A DNA stretch of 64,000 bases from Chaunax sp. Z400 (Eukaryota; Chordata; Actinopteri; Lophiiformes; Chaunacidae), in contig CM075183.1 in the NCBI GenBank assembly GCA_037577475.1, forward strand, positions 18,247,781 through 18,311,780, given 5' to 3'. The notes beneath the pieces were generated by a model that was given only the letters and a program-made list of their open reading frames with translations, ran no database searches and was not told the DNA's origin. Below, one piece after another: positions 26,280 to 38,639 of this stretch. A program made the position numbers and the translations under genes. Numbering within the stretch: position 1 is the first letter of the stretch; every line of letters starts with the position of its first letter.

Positions 26280-26668
26280 TTTAACATTTCAGTTTGACTT
26301 TATTGTCCTGTAGTCAATAAAGGTATGGTTGATTACAAATTATGTTGACAGGTGCATATTTGACCAGTGGTTCTCAAACCTCTTCATGTCAAGGATAATA
26401 ATAATAATTAGGCAATAATAATAATTATTACTATTATTATAGGATCAATTTATTATTTAAAAATTCACTTCTTGTCTTCTCCATTTGGAAGCAATAGACT
26501 ACCATATAGAGCAATATTTGCAAAGTTAAGTTTCGGTCTCCATTCAGGTGTAAAGGTGTAACCTGTCTTCCTGATCAATAGATATCTGCCTAAGGCGATG
26601 CTTAGATAAAGCACGTGCCGCCTACTTGGCCCATGCAGGGAAAATGGGTCAATGTTAAAATAGTCCCT
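26280..26668. other. Spacer left of the dnajc3 promoter
   Basis: AT-rich with short ATA/ATT runs (26395-26450), then GC-richer promoter-flank DNA. No exon seen. Confidence 0.5.
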
Positions 26669-26687
26669 CCAATGAGAGCAGCCCACG
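26669..26687 (+). promoter_or_regulatory. ER stress response element (ERSE) of dnajc3
   Basis: Exact CCAAT-N9-CCACG: CCAAT at 26669-26673, nine bases, then CCACG at 26683-26687. This is the ATF6/NF-Y (and XBP1) element of unfolded-protein-response genes, in forward orientation about 460 bp before the dnajc3 ATG. A second CCAAT stands at about 26720. It explains how the downstream co-chaperone gene could be induced by ER stress. Confidence 0.75.
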
Positions 26688-27143
26688 TTTCTAGACAAAC
26701 ACGGAAGTGCGGCATGTGGACCAATCACAGAAATATAAGTCAGAAAGGGAGGGGAAGACGTATCCGGAGGCAAAAAGCTTTCGTTAACTCATATGGACAG
26801 TCAGCTGTTTAACTTCTCTTTCATTTTGTTACGTGAAGATATTTTAACATTAAATATAACCCATTAAGTCCCCGTCAGAGTGGAAAAGTGCTGTTTAATC
26901 GTCACAGTTTAAGAGGGAACCCTTTAGCTGTGTGGCTAATTTCCACACGGAATACTTTCAGACCGGGACCGTAAATAATAGACAGTCGTAGCTGCTTCTG
27001 CGTTTCGCCAGAGGGAAAACGATGATTTAGTTAAAAAAAACAACCCACAATTTCAATGAAACGAAACTTTTCGTGTCACTCGACGTGTCAGCAGAGCCGC
27101 TAAGTTCACTGGTTCCAGTTTCGAAGTGTGGATAATTTCAGTG

Positions 27144-30100
27144 ATGGATTCGTGTCGGCGGACAGGACTCAGCGGGCTCCTGTGCTCCCTGTCACTGCTG
27201 TGTGTCATCTTGGACATCCAGCTTGACGGTAAGGCTGGCGTTTCATGCCGAAATAAGTAAATAAATTTTAAAAGCCTTCTGGAAGAATAAGATGTTCATA
27301 GCTTGTATATTTTGTCAGTTTTCCAAACTGCATTTGAAGGTTCCTTTGCTCAGGTGACACTATGTCTCACCACGCCGAGGCTTACTTAAAATGACTGACA
27401 AGTGGTTATTCAAATATAGAGATTATTTAGGCTGTAAAGGCCGAATGTAACAGGTGTTCAAGAGTTGTTGTCATGGCTTAGAACATTTGGTGGAATTTTG
27501 TTTTGCTTGGGACCCCCCTTTTTCTGTCAACAGGACTTAACATCTTCATTATTACCTCTGTTAAGAAACACACACCTACAGTAACTGTTAACGTACAGAT
27601 ATAGAATACTAGGGTTGGAGATTTGGATTTTAAATTACTGCAGTATAATTGCTTTTCAAATTATGTATTATTATGATTTCGCATTTTTTTTACATTGATA
27701 AGTTAATATTCAAAAAATCTCAAGAAATACAGAAATGCTCATCACCTTGGAATATGAATAATTCATAACTACTTGACTGTAATCAGATTTGTTTTCTGAG
27801 TCACATGAAGACATATCATAAATGAGAAACACAGTCATTGTTTGATCTGTTATGTGTTTGAAACACAGTTTTCTACTTCTTATGATTCATGACTCTAATG
27901 TAAAATCGTTTAAATCTTAAAAACCCTGACCGACAGACAAAATAAGCTACAACACGGTGTGCCGTTAGAATTTACTCGCCCTGACTATGTCACTGATGTA
28001 TTTCCAGTGAGGCTCAAGCGCCGTTTTATGTTACAGGTGTCTTGGGGGCGACACATGTCGAGATTGAGCACCACTTGGAGATGGGTCGGAAACTTTTGGC
28101 TGCTGGTCAGCTCGCTGAGGCCTTGTCCCACTACCACTCTGCTGTGGGTAAGGTTACGCACAGATATGCAGACACACACACATGCTGTCGCACATTTGTG
28201 CTCACACTCCTGGCTGACATTTTCAAGCTGCATCCCTGCTCCATTAACATCTGTCCTCCTCCATAGTTACACTTAAATACACTTAATTACTGGCCACAAA
28301 ATCGCATCTTTCCACACAGATGAGAAGTTTCTTGTCTTGTCATGACAGAGGGAGACTCTAAGAATTACCTGACCTTCTATAAGCGAGCTGCAGTGTTCCT
28401 GGCAATGGGAAAATCCAAATCTGCCCTGCCAGACCTGACCAGAGCCATCCAGCTTAAGCCTGACTTCCTGGCTGTAAGTCCACCTTATCCACAACAACCA
28501 GAAAAAAAACTACTAATAAATTAAGAAAATAGTTTCCTTATTTTGCATCCATGGTTGTATGTGCTCTCCTTTGCTGTGCTGCAATATTTCATCTCCTTAC
28601 ATCCCTGCACACTCAGGCCAGGTTGCAGAGAGGGAATATCCTGTTGAAGCAGGGGAACACGCAGGACGCCAGGGAGGATTTTGATGCAGTGGTAAGTTAG
28701 TCCTAAACCACCACTGCTGCTGTCCTTTTAGTGATTTGATTGAAACACCCAGAATAATGTTTGGGATTTAAAGAGTCTACCTGTTTTTTTGTTGTTGTTT
28801 CTTTTGTTTTTGTTTTTTAGCTGCAGCGCTCCCCAGAGAACCAAGAAGCTCAGGACCAGCTGATGAAGGCAAACGAGTTGGAAGAGCTGCAGGAGGAGGC
28901 CCATGCTGCCTACCACCAAGGGGACTATAGTGCTACCATCAAAGTGCTAGAGAGAGTCATTGAGGTGTGTGTCAGCTCTGGGATGGAGTAGGGTGTTGGC
29001 AGCTAAGGTTTGCATTCAAAGCCCTTCCATTACATTTTGTCTGTTGCTATAGTATGTTCCTAGCTATGTGGTCGGATTATTTATCATTATATATCAAACA
29101 TCTGTCCATAATATATGTTTAAAAAGACAAAGCCTTTATTGCCTTTTGCTGTTGAGCTAAATTAGTTTGCATGTCTTTTCACTCTTTCTAAAAGTTGCCA
29201 TCTGTCTTCAGATCTCTCCCTGGGATCCCGAGTCGCGGGAGCTTCGTGCAGAATGTTACGTCCGAATGGGGGATCCACAGAAAGCCATCCAGGACCTGAC
29301 GCCGACCACAAGGCTACGCAACGACAACCGCGCCGCCTTCCTGAAGCTCAGCATGCTGCACTACAGCCTCGGAGATCACCACGAGTCTCTCAAGTAAGCT
29401 CGTTTTGTTTTTTTTTGTTTTTTTTGCTAGAATAAACAAAGTACGTTGATTCCATTGGCAGAGTCATGCAAACGAAGCAGATTTTCATCTCGAGAGCATC
29501 CGTTTCGCCCTGTTGTTTTGCTGTAGTCAAAACGGGCTTCTCACTCTTTGGTCTTCGTTCCGCCTGTTTGTCTGTCTCTGTGCAGTCACATCCGAGAGTG
29601 TCTGAAGCTGGATCAGGATGACAAAGAGTGTTTCAGCCAATACAAGCAGGTGAAAAAGCTCAGCAAGCAGCTGGACTCGGCAGAAGAGCTAATTAAAATG
29701 GAGAGGTTGGTACTTCTTTAGTAATAGTACACTTCTGTTTCTTCTTAAGTCATCTAAAAAGGTGTGTGCTTTAAAATATGCCTCCTTTTGAAATAGGAAT
29801 GTCATCCACTTAGAATTCTTAAGATAAAACTTTGCAGACTTATGTGGAGCCTGGAAATTTGAATTATTTCTAGTAGTTTCATGAGCCAAGGCATGCACTG
29901 TACCTTTAATTACTAATTCACAGCCCAACTGAAAAGGTAGTAACACTCGCAACCTAACCAAGCTAATCAACTCCTCTCTCTGAATTTGCGACAATTAGGT
30001 TTCAGGAAGCTATTGATAAGTATGAATCAGTGATGAAGACGGAGCCGAATATCCAATACTACACCAACCTGGCCAAAGAGAGGATCTGCTACTGCCTTGT

Positions 30101-31661
30101 CAAGGTGAGAGAGAGAGAATGAGAATGTTGGTCTGTGCGTTGTTGCCTGCATGTAATGACTCTGCAGACTCTTTTTGCCGACACATTCTTCCTCTGTCTT
30201 GCCACTTGTAGATAAAGTCGGCTCCTGAGGCGATCGACGTGTGTTCAGAGGCCCACCAGAGAGACCCCCGAAACACCAACATCCTCCGAGACCGAGCGGA
30301 GGCTTACATCTTAAACCAGGACTACGAGAAAGGTAGGAGAACTAAGACTTTCTAACCGGCAATGTAGATCTACTTTTTTTTGTCATGTTTCTTTTGTCTC
30401 GTTCAAAAAATAGATGTATTTTGTCCATTTCAGTAGGTTCTCCTTGGTTTAAGATATAAAAAAACACTGAAAATCATTAGCCATAACACAAATTCAGATG
30501 ATTAATGAATAGATTGTAGTCGATCAGCTCATACTTATGTTATTTACATGCAGGATTAGTGTCAGTTTCAGTGTATTATCATTTGGGATTTTATTGTGTT
30601 TGGAAAGAAGACAAATCTGGATTGAAAAAATGTTTAGTGATGTCCAGATGCAATAAAAGTGTTTCATACGTATATTTTGCAACATGTGTTTGCTTCAGCC
30701 GTGGAGGACTACCAAGAGGCAAGAGAGTTTGACGACAACCAAGAAATAAGAGAGGGGCTGGAACGAGCGCAGAAACTGCTCAAAATCTCTCGTAAGAGGG
30801 ATTATTATAAGATCCTCGGAGTCAGCAGGTAACAAGTTTGGTTTACTCTCTCTGTGCTGACAAAAAAAACCCCGCTAAATTCATCCATCCAACTAACTCT
30901 CATGGACTTGTTTCCTCAGGAATGCGAATAAGCAGGAAATCATCAAGGCATACAGGAAGCTAGCGCAGCAGTGGCACCCTGACAACTTCCAGTCCGAGGC
31001 TGAGAAGAAAGACGCGGAAAAGAAGTTCATTGACATTGCTTCGGCTAAAGAGGTCCTCACCGACCCAGGTCAGGAGCTGAGATGGCTTTGGGAATTAGTG
31101 GAAACTTTGTTTTAATAGCTCATTTAAAAGGCTAGTTACACTTTTGTGGAAATTTCCTTTCTTGCCAAGAGGAGTTAAATGAAAAGACTGATACGACTCT
31201 CATGTGTGTGTACGCTAAATATGAAAGCTTCAGTCAGCTGCTGGTTAGCTTAACTTAATATAAAGATGGAAACCAGAGGCAACGGCTGACATCTCTCTGT
31301 TGAAAATAACACAACTCGCCTACCATCACCTCTTAAACTCATTCATTAACACATTACGTCCAATTACTCCACTTGGTATTTCATTATGCTAGTAAGTAGC
31401 TTACCAGGTTACCCCAGATCTGTTTGTTTGACAGTCTAATATATGCATCGTGTTGAGCCACAATTTAACTTTCACCGTCTTAAATTTTGTCCCTCCGTTA
31501 TTCCCGTCTCGCCAGAAATGAGGCAGAAGTTTGACGCAGGCGAGGATCCCCTGGACCCGGAAAACCAGCAAGGTGGAGGAGGAAGAGAACAGGCCTGGCC
31601 TTTCCACTTCGATCCCTTCCAGTCCGGCGGCAGCTTCCACTTCAAGTTCCACCACAACTAG
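27144..31661 (+). CDS. dnajc3: DnaJ homolog subfamily C member 3 (p58IPK)
   Basis: ER-lumenal co-chaperone of BiP; binds misfolded clients and dampens PERK and PKR signalling. Twelve exons: 27144-27228, 28037-28147, 28349-28473, 28617-28691, 28821-28964, 29212-29393, 29586-29705, 29999-30104, 30212-30332, 30699-30828, 30920-31068 and 31516-31661, joining to 497 residues (human 504). An N-terminal hydrophobic signal peptide (about 9-25) precedes nine TPR-like repeats (about 35-380). These include AEALSHYHSAV, ALPDLTRAIQLKPDF, ATIKVLERVIEISPWD and EAIDKYESVMKTEPN. The J domain starts at about 389 (KRDYYKILGVSR) and has the BiP-stimulating HPD at 419-421 (QQWHPDNF). The tail ends GGSFHFKFHHN, as in mammals. 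The a/b paralogue is not decided. Confidence 0.97.
31130..31385. repeat. Fish interspersed repeat in dnajc3 last intron
   Basis: Related to the pair at 7.05-7.48 kb. It shares 'aaaagactgata.gactctc', 'gttagctta' and 'ccagaggcaac', in the same orientation. Confidence 0.55.
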
Positions 31662-32438
31662 AGAGGGGGACTCGACCAACACGACGGGCCGTTTGGGACA
31701 TTTGGGGGAGAGATCAGTGGCGGATTTATGGACAAGTCTTCCTCAGAACTTGTACTTCAACTTGGATGCAGTTTTTGTTGGTTACTTGAAATGTTGATTT
31801 TCAATACAGTGAAAAATGACCACAGAAACAAAGAATCAAACTGTGGCGACAGTTGAATGAACTTGTTGCTGTGGTTGGAGAAAATGAAGTCAACACTTTA
31901 GATCCTTTGAGATGGAAAGGTGGTGGTTGGAAGCAGTCAGTGTGGGACTTTCAGGGTGTTGGCTCTTTTTGCTTCTTTCTTTGTGCCATTTTTGAACCTT
32001 TTATCAAGAACTCAAGGAATTCTTTTTTTCCATGCAGTCGCTCCTGCTTCTGCATACACGGGGACGACTGTCTGTGTCTGCTCACAGTATTCTTTCAAAA
32101 GGAATCATACGTTTACTGATCTCAGTCTATATTTTTGACCATGTCAAGCCTTCTCTGTGCAGAAGAATCAAAGATTTTTATGCATGATGACGAGTTTTTG
32201 TTGAGCACTAGTGCTTTGAAATCCTGTGGATCTTAAATCTAACACTGCTGTGATTTTGTGATTCTTCAAAAGTGCATCCAGCTCCAAACACTATGGACGT
32301 TAACTATGACAACTTGGTTAAAACTCACAATATTAACATGGTCTTAAAAAGTATGTAGGAATTGATGGCTGAACGTTTCACTCATTTCAAAGGATGTTTA
32401 AAGAATTGCACTTTTAGCCTTATGTTTGAGAAAATAAA
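31662..32438 (+). other. dnajc3 3' UTR with polyadenylation signal
   Basis: Runs from the stop codon to AATAAA at 32433-32438. No other feature was seen in it. Confidence 0.55.
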
Positions 32439-32439
32439 C

Positions 32440-33540
32440 GAAACACTCCACTTGTTCTCCACTCCTGAAATGGTACTGCAGGCTTTTTAAAGCCTTTCAA
32501 AGACTCTTTAAAGTGTGTCTTCAATGATTATCTCAGAGCCTCGTTCAGAAAGAGTTTACAGAATGTATGTAATTTATAAATGGTGTATTTGAATATTTGT
32601 GCTGAGGCCTAATTTCAAAACTAAACCATTAAATGCCAGATAAAATCAAAGTGCAACCTTGTAAATGAGACCTCAATTTTAGAGACACGTGTAAGTTTAA
32701 CTGTAGGTTAGGATGACATTCTGTTGAATATTTGACTTTTTCCAACTCCAACTTAAGTTCTTTAGTCAATAATGACTGAAGGATTGTAACGGCTTTGAAT
32801 CCTATCCACTGCTCGATTGTGTGAACCAAATGTGTCAAGCTCTTTGTATTTAAATCAGTTGAGTGGGAGTTTTGTTTCTGGGTTTTCTGCTTTTAGTGGC
32901 TCCAATTTGACTGTTGCCAAACTGAATAAGCTGATATGCTCAAGCATATTAAAGTACAAAAAAAAAATCACATTTTGTCCCAATTCTTGAAGCAAAGTAC
33001 AGAGTGATACAACAGCTCCCCATGTAGCTACAGGCTTATTAGTGGATGTTAAAGCAGAACAAATGTTGGTCCTCAGATATTTCACTCAGACTCCTATAAT
33101 TTGAGATCATAATATAAAATATTAACATTGTTTGACAAACCATGGACATTAAAAAAAAAATTTAAAATGGAAACAGAACCAGAGGTATCTCTTTTTTTAA
33201 TTCCAAGATTTTGTCTAGTCAAAACCTAGCGCATCATTACCCATGATGCACTTGGTACATTATATTCAACTCTCGCAGATGAGCCGAAATAAAAACTGTA
33301 ATTTGAGGTTCGTTTTGTTATTGACAAACACAAAGTCTCAAATAAAGCAATATTTTTAAAACCTCATGAAACCTTTGCAGAACACAAATGAAAAAACATT
33401 TCCATATAAAGCCAGGTAGCTGCTGTTTCGCCGTCACCGTCTCATACACACACGTTGTACTGTGCAGCTGTCACTGCCAGCAGATATAACTTCAAGCCAC
33501 GAGAAAATGGCTATATCCATAATATTGACAAAGGAGTTCT
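32440..33540. other. Spacer between convergent dnajc3 and naa38
   Basis: About 1.1 kb of AT-rich DNA between the two 3' ends. No gene recognised. Other AATAAA hexamers (about 33286 and 33340, plus strand) could be distal dnajc3 sites. Confidence 0.45.
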
Positions 33541-33546
33541 TTTATT
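33541..33546 (-). terminator. naa38 polyadenylation signal
   Basis: TTTATT on the plus strand (AATAAA on the minus strand), about 105 bp past the naa38 stop codon. Confidence 0.6.
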
Positions 33547-33649
33547 TCATCTGTAGAGGTGAAGCAATTTCCACTCTCCGTTTGAGTTCAATCTCAGTCA
33601 TACAGCTGCCCCACTGAGAGAAAGTCACTGAGTTCTGCATGTTCAAACA

Positions 33650-34871
33650 TCAATGATTAGCTCCAATTCCTTGCGAGTCTTCCAAACTGTCGGCCTCGAC
33701 TTCGATGGAAACTACGTGGTGCCCGGGAATCATGGCCAGGCCCAGGACCCTGGGTTCGCCCTGAGAGAATGTGTCTGAAGACGAACAGATTTTTTTTTAA
33801 AAGAAGCCAATTATGTAAACACTGCTAAATTTGATTATCTGGGTAAGACTGAAGTTTTTGTTGGTCACCCTATATTTTTCTCATCAACCTTTACTGGCAT
33901 GTTATGCTGGTTGATTTTCAGACTGTCATGCTTTTTCTTTTCTTTTTTATTATTGTCTACATCCTGCTTAGCCATCTTTAATTCTTCACTCACCTGTGGA
34001 TTTGAGGAACTCCTGAGCTGACCCGAGGATGACGTTACAATCTCGGTCTGTGCAGAGGAAAAGTCCCACCAGCGTCCGTCCATCAGTCATGCGGATCCTC
34101 ATGTTCTTGTTCAGGAGCCCCTCTAGTTTCAGCCTGGCCTGGGACGATGAGGGGACTTCAGATGGCTCCTGGGTTTGGACAAAGAGATAACAGAATTAAA
34201 CTAAAACTGAATTTAATGGTGAAAGAAGCTGATTGACTCAAACGTGTTTGCTTCCAACATTCATCTGATGAATGTTTGATCTGTGTATCAGTGGTGGCCT
34301 CCACCAATGTACTGCAGATAAAAATGGGATTTTAGCTCTATCGAGAACTGTACTTATGTTGTGCACTGGTCCTCCTAAAAAATACATATATTTGGTGCTT
34401 ACAAGTTTGTGCACGTTTGAAAAGTTGCTTGCTGCTGGTCAGTGATCAATATGAATGTGCCAATGCTAAAAACAAGTTTTACTTACAACCATATAGACCT
34501 GGATATGCTGTCTTAATTATCGTTTTATTGTTATTATTTCCATGGCTGCATTGAGGAAACAGTTTGTCGACTTTACTGATATAAATATATTTTGCTTTAG
34601 ACGTTAATTAGCTTTATGCATGCAAACATCATCCGGTAGATACAGGCTTATTTAAAAATAGTTTGTACAGGTCTGATCAGTTCCATTAGGCTAGCTAATT
34701 CGTTAGCAATTGGCTAACGTTATAGTACGACTGAAGCCTAAATAGCGATGGAAAATACTGTAAGTTAACTATTATTCCTTCCTTCATGACCTCCAAAATG
34801 ACGTGGAAATTATGTAAAAATCGACAAAAACGAATACCAACATGAGTTGAAGGACCATTTTCTTCAATCAT
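33650..34871 (-). CDS. naa38: N-alpha-acetyltransferase 38, NatC auxiliary subunit
   Basis: Sm-like auxiliary subunit of the NatC complex (with NAA30 and NAA35), which acetylates N-termini beginning with Met plus a hydrophobic residue. Formerly LSMD1. Three minus-strand exons: 34871-34842, 34168-33994 and 33774-33650, joining to 109 residues. The LSM core is very close to human: LLNKNMRIRMTDGRTLVG, then CTDRDCNVILGSAQEFLK, then GEPRVLGLAMIPGHHVVSIE. The N- and C-terminal tails differ (MIEENGPSTH..., ...SLEDSQGIGANH). Exon 1 codes for only ten residues and its donor (CAT/GTTGGT) is weak, but the phase fits exactly. The gene converges with dnajc3 and diverges from adissp, with the tRNA group between. 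Confidence 0.93.
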
Positions 34872-35578
34872 TGTTGCAATTACTCCTTCTCCTTCCTCTC
34901 CCCTGTTTGCTTACGGAACAATTTTACTGACGGACCATGTAAACCGGAAACCCCTCCCACTCACCCTTTTTTTTTAAGGGAACAGACTCATTCTACCGCA
35001 ACAGATCCTCTAGTTTCTCAGTCACCCAACCATTACAAGGAAAACGTCATTCATTTAAGTGAAATTATCTGGTTATTTAAGCACAAAGGCCCACGCCCCT
35101 GGGTGAGCTAAAGCCAATATAACCACGCTAACATTTCACCAAAAAGGGAATGGAAGAAAAGATGTGGTAGCAAAGTGGAGAGGAAGAATGGAAGAGTTTT
35201 TACTTAATAACATTGACTAAATTACTAATCGAGGATGTTTTGTTGTCCTAATAGCTGGCAAAAGGTATACAGCTGGTCTTTTTCGTATCTAAACCGCTAT
35301 TTTCTTTGTGCATTGAGAGGACTGGCTCTGAATTTTGACTAAAATATGATTTTTGTTGTTGTTGATAATTCTCAGTGATTATGTTCTTGTGTTATTTAAT
35401 CATGTATGATTTCATGTTTTAAATAGAAACAATACGTTATACAGAAAATTGGGGAGGTATTGAGGCGCACTGGTTCCTCCATGGAGCAGTTGTAGTCTCT
35501 GGAGGGGAAGGGGGTCAACAATCCTGTAACTTAATGCCCACAAAATGAGAGTTTTGACATTAAAAAAAAAAAGCTTAT
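34872..35578. other. naa38 promoter and flank
   Basis: An ETS-type ACCGGAAA at 34943-34950 lies about 75 bp upstream of the naa38 ATG. The remaining DNA to the first tRNA shows nothing I recognise. Confidence 0.4.
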
Positions 35579-35579
35579 A

Positions 35580-35652
35580 CGCCCAACGTGGGGCTCGAAC
35601 CCACGACCCTGAGATTAAGAGTCTCATGCTCTACCGACTGAGCTAGCCGGGC
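35580..35652 (-). tRNA. tRNA-Lys (CTT), copy 1
   Basis: 73 nt, minus strand. Acceptor stem GCCCGGC pairs with GTTGGGC, discriminator G, A box TAGCTCAGTCGG, anticodon loop CTCTTAA with CTT, and B box GGTTCGAGCCC. CCA is not encoded. A ten-base T run just beyond (35562-35571 on the complement) is the Pol III terminator. Confidence 0.97.
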
Positions 35653-35693
35653 GATTGAAGTTTGTGGTCTCTATGACACAACTTGTACTACTC

Positions 35694-35734
35694 GTGTGTG
35701 TGTGTGTTTGTTTGTTTGTCTGTGTGTGTGTGTT

Positions 35735-35765
<31 letters not shown>
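35694..35765. repeat. (TG)n microsatellite
   Basis: About 72 bp of TG with TTTG interruptions, between the tRNA-Lys and tRNA-Asn genes. Confidence 0.9.
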
Positions 35766-36118
35766 CCCCAATAAATTATAAATTCCTTTGACAGGAAATG
35801 AGATGCAGTTTCAAGAATGGGACTGGAATATACTTCTGTTGTAAAAAGAAAACAACCTTAAATGCTACAGTTTGAATTGCTATTTTGAAATTATGGTTCT
35901 TTTAAAGAGACACTTCCAATGCTATTCGAGTTGTTAGTCCACGTCAGTGATATATTTGACAAACTACCAGCTATAAATGAGGATGGATTCATATCGCAGC
36001 CATATTTCTCTTGCTGACTCCTCCCCTCTCCCCACTGTCCTTTTATTTACTTCAGCTCCGTTTTATCTTCCTTCTTGTGTTCAAGTTGTGTTTTTTTCAT
36101 AATTGTAAAAAAATTGGT

Positions 36119-36135
36119 CGTCCCTGGGTGGGCTC

Positions 36136-36186
<51 letters not shown>

Positions 36187-36192
36187 AGAGAC
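36119..36192 (-). tRNA. tRNA-Asn (GTT)
   Basis: 74 nt, minus strand. Acceptor stem GTCTCTG pairs with CAGGGAC, discriminator G, anticodon loop CTGTTAA with GTT, and B box GGTTCGAGCCC. A T run follows (36106-36112 on the complement). Confidence 0.97.
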
Positions 36193-36389
36193 ATGCGTCT
36201 GTGGAATGCAATACTATTCTAAATCACATCCTACCACCCTGAATTGTCTCTCGTATGCATATTTAGCCATTATGTGGGTCGTTAGCATAACGATGGTGAA
36301 ACTGTCGTAAAGAAACAAAATGTGTGCGCGAGATGTCAGGACTGCATTATATACAAGTGACAAATAACCTTACCGAAACAAAAACTATG

Positions 36390-36462
36390 CGCCCAACGTG
36401 GGGCTCGAACCCACGACCCTGAGATTAAGAGTCTCATGCTCTACCGACTGAGCTAGCCGGGC
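36390..36462 (-). tRNA. tRNA-Lys (CTT), copy 2
   Basis: Identical over all 73 nt to the copy at 35580-35652, while the flanks differ. T-run terminator TTTTT at about 36380-36384 on the complement. The two Lys genes bracket tRNA-Asn in the same orientation. Confidence 0.97.
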
Positions 36463-37447
36463 TAATGAACGACGGCGCTTAGCACAGATATTATCACCTA
36501 GGCAGTACTTACACACGTTAACTTCTACAACTATTTAATAGTAACCAATCTTTAGATTCACTCTGATATCAGGCACATTCTTACCATAAAGACGAGCTGG
36601 ACGTTAGCAAGGTAAAAGGTTTCCAACATCGGCTGAAATAAACCTCTGATGCTCCTGCTGGACCTTCGGTTATGCATCAAATAAGTAAAATAAAACCATA
36701 TTAAATTCCTTTTGCCAGCCAAAATCTTATCCGATATCACTTAGCCTTCGTGCTCAAGTCAATAATCGTTTAAACTAAGTTTAACGAGACTGTAAAAACA
36801 TTTCCATGCTTTAAATAAGCTTTAATTGGCGATCTAACCACCTGCAGCCTTCTTTCGTATCCATCCGCGGACGATGGATGAAGGGCGGAGGAGAAGGTGT
36901 GCTTTTGTGTAAAGGGAAAGTGGGAGTAAAGTCAAGTACATGTAAATTGCGTTTAAGTACAGTAATCAGCTATGTCTATCCAGTTACATTTAAAAAAAAG
37001 AAAGAAAACTTAATAGTTCCAAATGTTATATGTTTGAAGAAATTTGGCCTGGGGCCAGCTACAGGGTTTAATTAACAGTGGTTCCCGACCTGGGAGTAAA
37101 TGCCCAATAATTGGTTCTAAAATTATTCTGAGTGATTTACATAATGATTAAAAAGGAATGACGGAATGTTTTTGCGCAACATAAAACTTTTTTTTTAAAG
37201 CGCATAATTTCAATTTCAATTCTGCTGTGCGTACAAAACGCCACAGGATGGCGCCTTTTCACTAAAAATAGAGCGCATGTTGCTGGAGCTGGTGGGAGAC
37301 GCCAACTGCTACAGTACAACCAGATTTCACACCATAACAGAATAGAGATAAGCGGCTTGGGTGTCTCGAGTAGCAGCTGAAGCGTTTATTGTATTTACGT
37401 ATGAAAAATCCCATCGTAAACAGCACGCGAGGAGCTGCGATCAAAAC
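36463..37447. other. Spacer between tRNA group and adissp promoter
   Basis: No protein exon recognised. Short frames at 36558-36740 and 36878-37075 show no family features. Confidence 0.45.
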
Positions 37448-37453
37448 CACGTG
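37448..37453 (+). promoter_or_regulatory. E-box in adissp promoter
   Basis: Perfect CACGTG (bHLH-ZIP, USF/MYC/TFE3-type site) within the context CCACGTGATC, about 200 bp upstream of the first 5' UTR donor. Confidence 0.45.
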
Positions 37454-37469
37454 ATCAAATGCGGAAATT

Positions 37470-37658
37470 GTCCTCAGGAGAAAGTGTAGCTGAGGAAAGA
37501 GGAGAGCGTTCGGTGTCCGTCAGTGTTTTGAGCTGCTAGTGTGTCTTGCTGGACGCCCCGAAACCAGACAACACTTCCCCAGTGGTAAAGACGACCGATT
37601 ATTTTATCTGTGCAGTTCGGTGTACGAGTTCCACCTGTCCCGAGTGAAGTAGCCTGAG
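37470..37658 (+). other. adissp: Probable first (untranslated) exon of adissp
   Basis: A GC-richer stretch that ends in a consensus donor (GAG/GTAAGC at 37658/37659). It is followed by a 3.7-kb intron to an acceptor (TTCTGCAG, ending 41352) in front of the start-codon exon. The left boundary is only approximate. It could instead be the 5' exon of an unseen transcript. Confidence 0.45.
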
Positions 37659-38639
37659 GTAAGCGTGACGTATAATACATTAAAAACAATTTACGTTTGA
37701 TATTTTGTATTAGCGCTTCAACTCTTTTGGGAAATTACTAGCACCTAGCAATGTCGGTGTCGTCTGTCAGGTTAGCAAACAAATATATTTATGGTAATAT
37801 TTATGTTACAATAATAATAATATTATTTTAAGTGACGTTAATTGTGTCTGACCACATGCTGCACTCCGCATGCGTCAAAAACACTGTAGCTGTTTATGCT
37901 GAGTGCACATTTTTTTTTAGCCTATGCTTATAACTTAGTCACATTCATACGTTGTGTTTTGTGTTAGTGATTGTTTTAATTTATTCATGTGTCTTTTTTT
38001 AAAAACTCGTTTAAAAGTCATGCTTCGTTGCAAAACCAATGAATAGTGAAAAAAAAAGAAAAAAGTGAAAATGAAAGACATGAGTACAAGGAGGCATCAT
38101 GTAGTTCCACTGAAGTGACTAATTATCCTATTGATATTGGTGATAGCACACTCACACAGCCGAGTCAGTTTGTCTTCTCATACTGACATACTTTTCACCA
38201 TAATAAAAAAATCTGTTAAACAGCACCACGATCTACGGTCTCCATATGACCATAAAATTGAATCAACACCTCTCTAAATAAGCTTGATAAAAAACTGAGC
38301 ATTATAACCTTCATGCAATTAAGATCTATTGAAGAATTTTGTATTAGTCTGCACTAGATTAACCTAGACATGTTTGCAATAACCAAATTAAACAAAAAAC
38401 TGATAAGTAAATAGCTTAATTCAACAGACATTACAAGTGTTTTTCCAAAAGGTAACACAAAATGCCACTTTTACTGACTAAAAAGTATTATTCAACCTCT
38501 TTAATGACAAGCATCTGTAATGCTTTGTAGAGCAACCTGTCTTCTTTCTTTTTAGTGATTTTACTACATTCCTAGTTTTCAGCGATTAACTGCGTGCGTG
38601 CAGTTTTAAGTATTAAGGTCATACTCATGATGCAAAAAT

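Noticed and set aside
26465..26773. 102-codon minus-strand frame left of dnajc3
   Set aside because: Overlaps the dnajc3 promoter including the ERSE; peptide has no recognisable motif.
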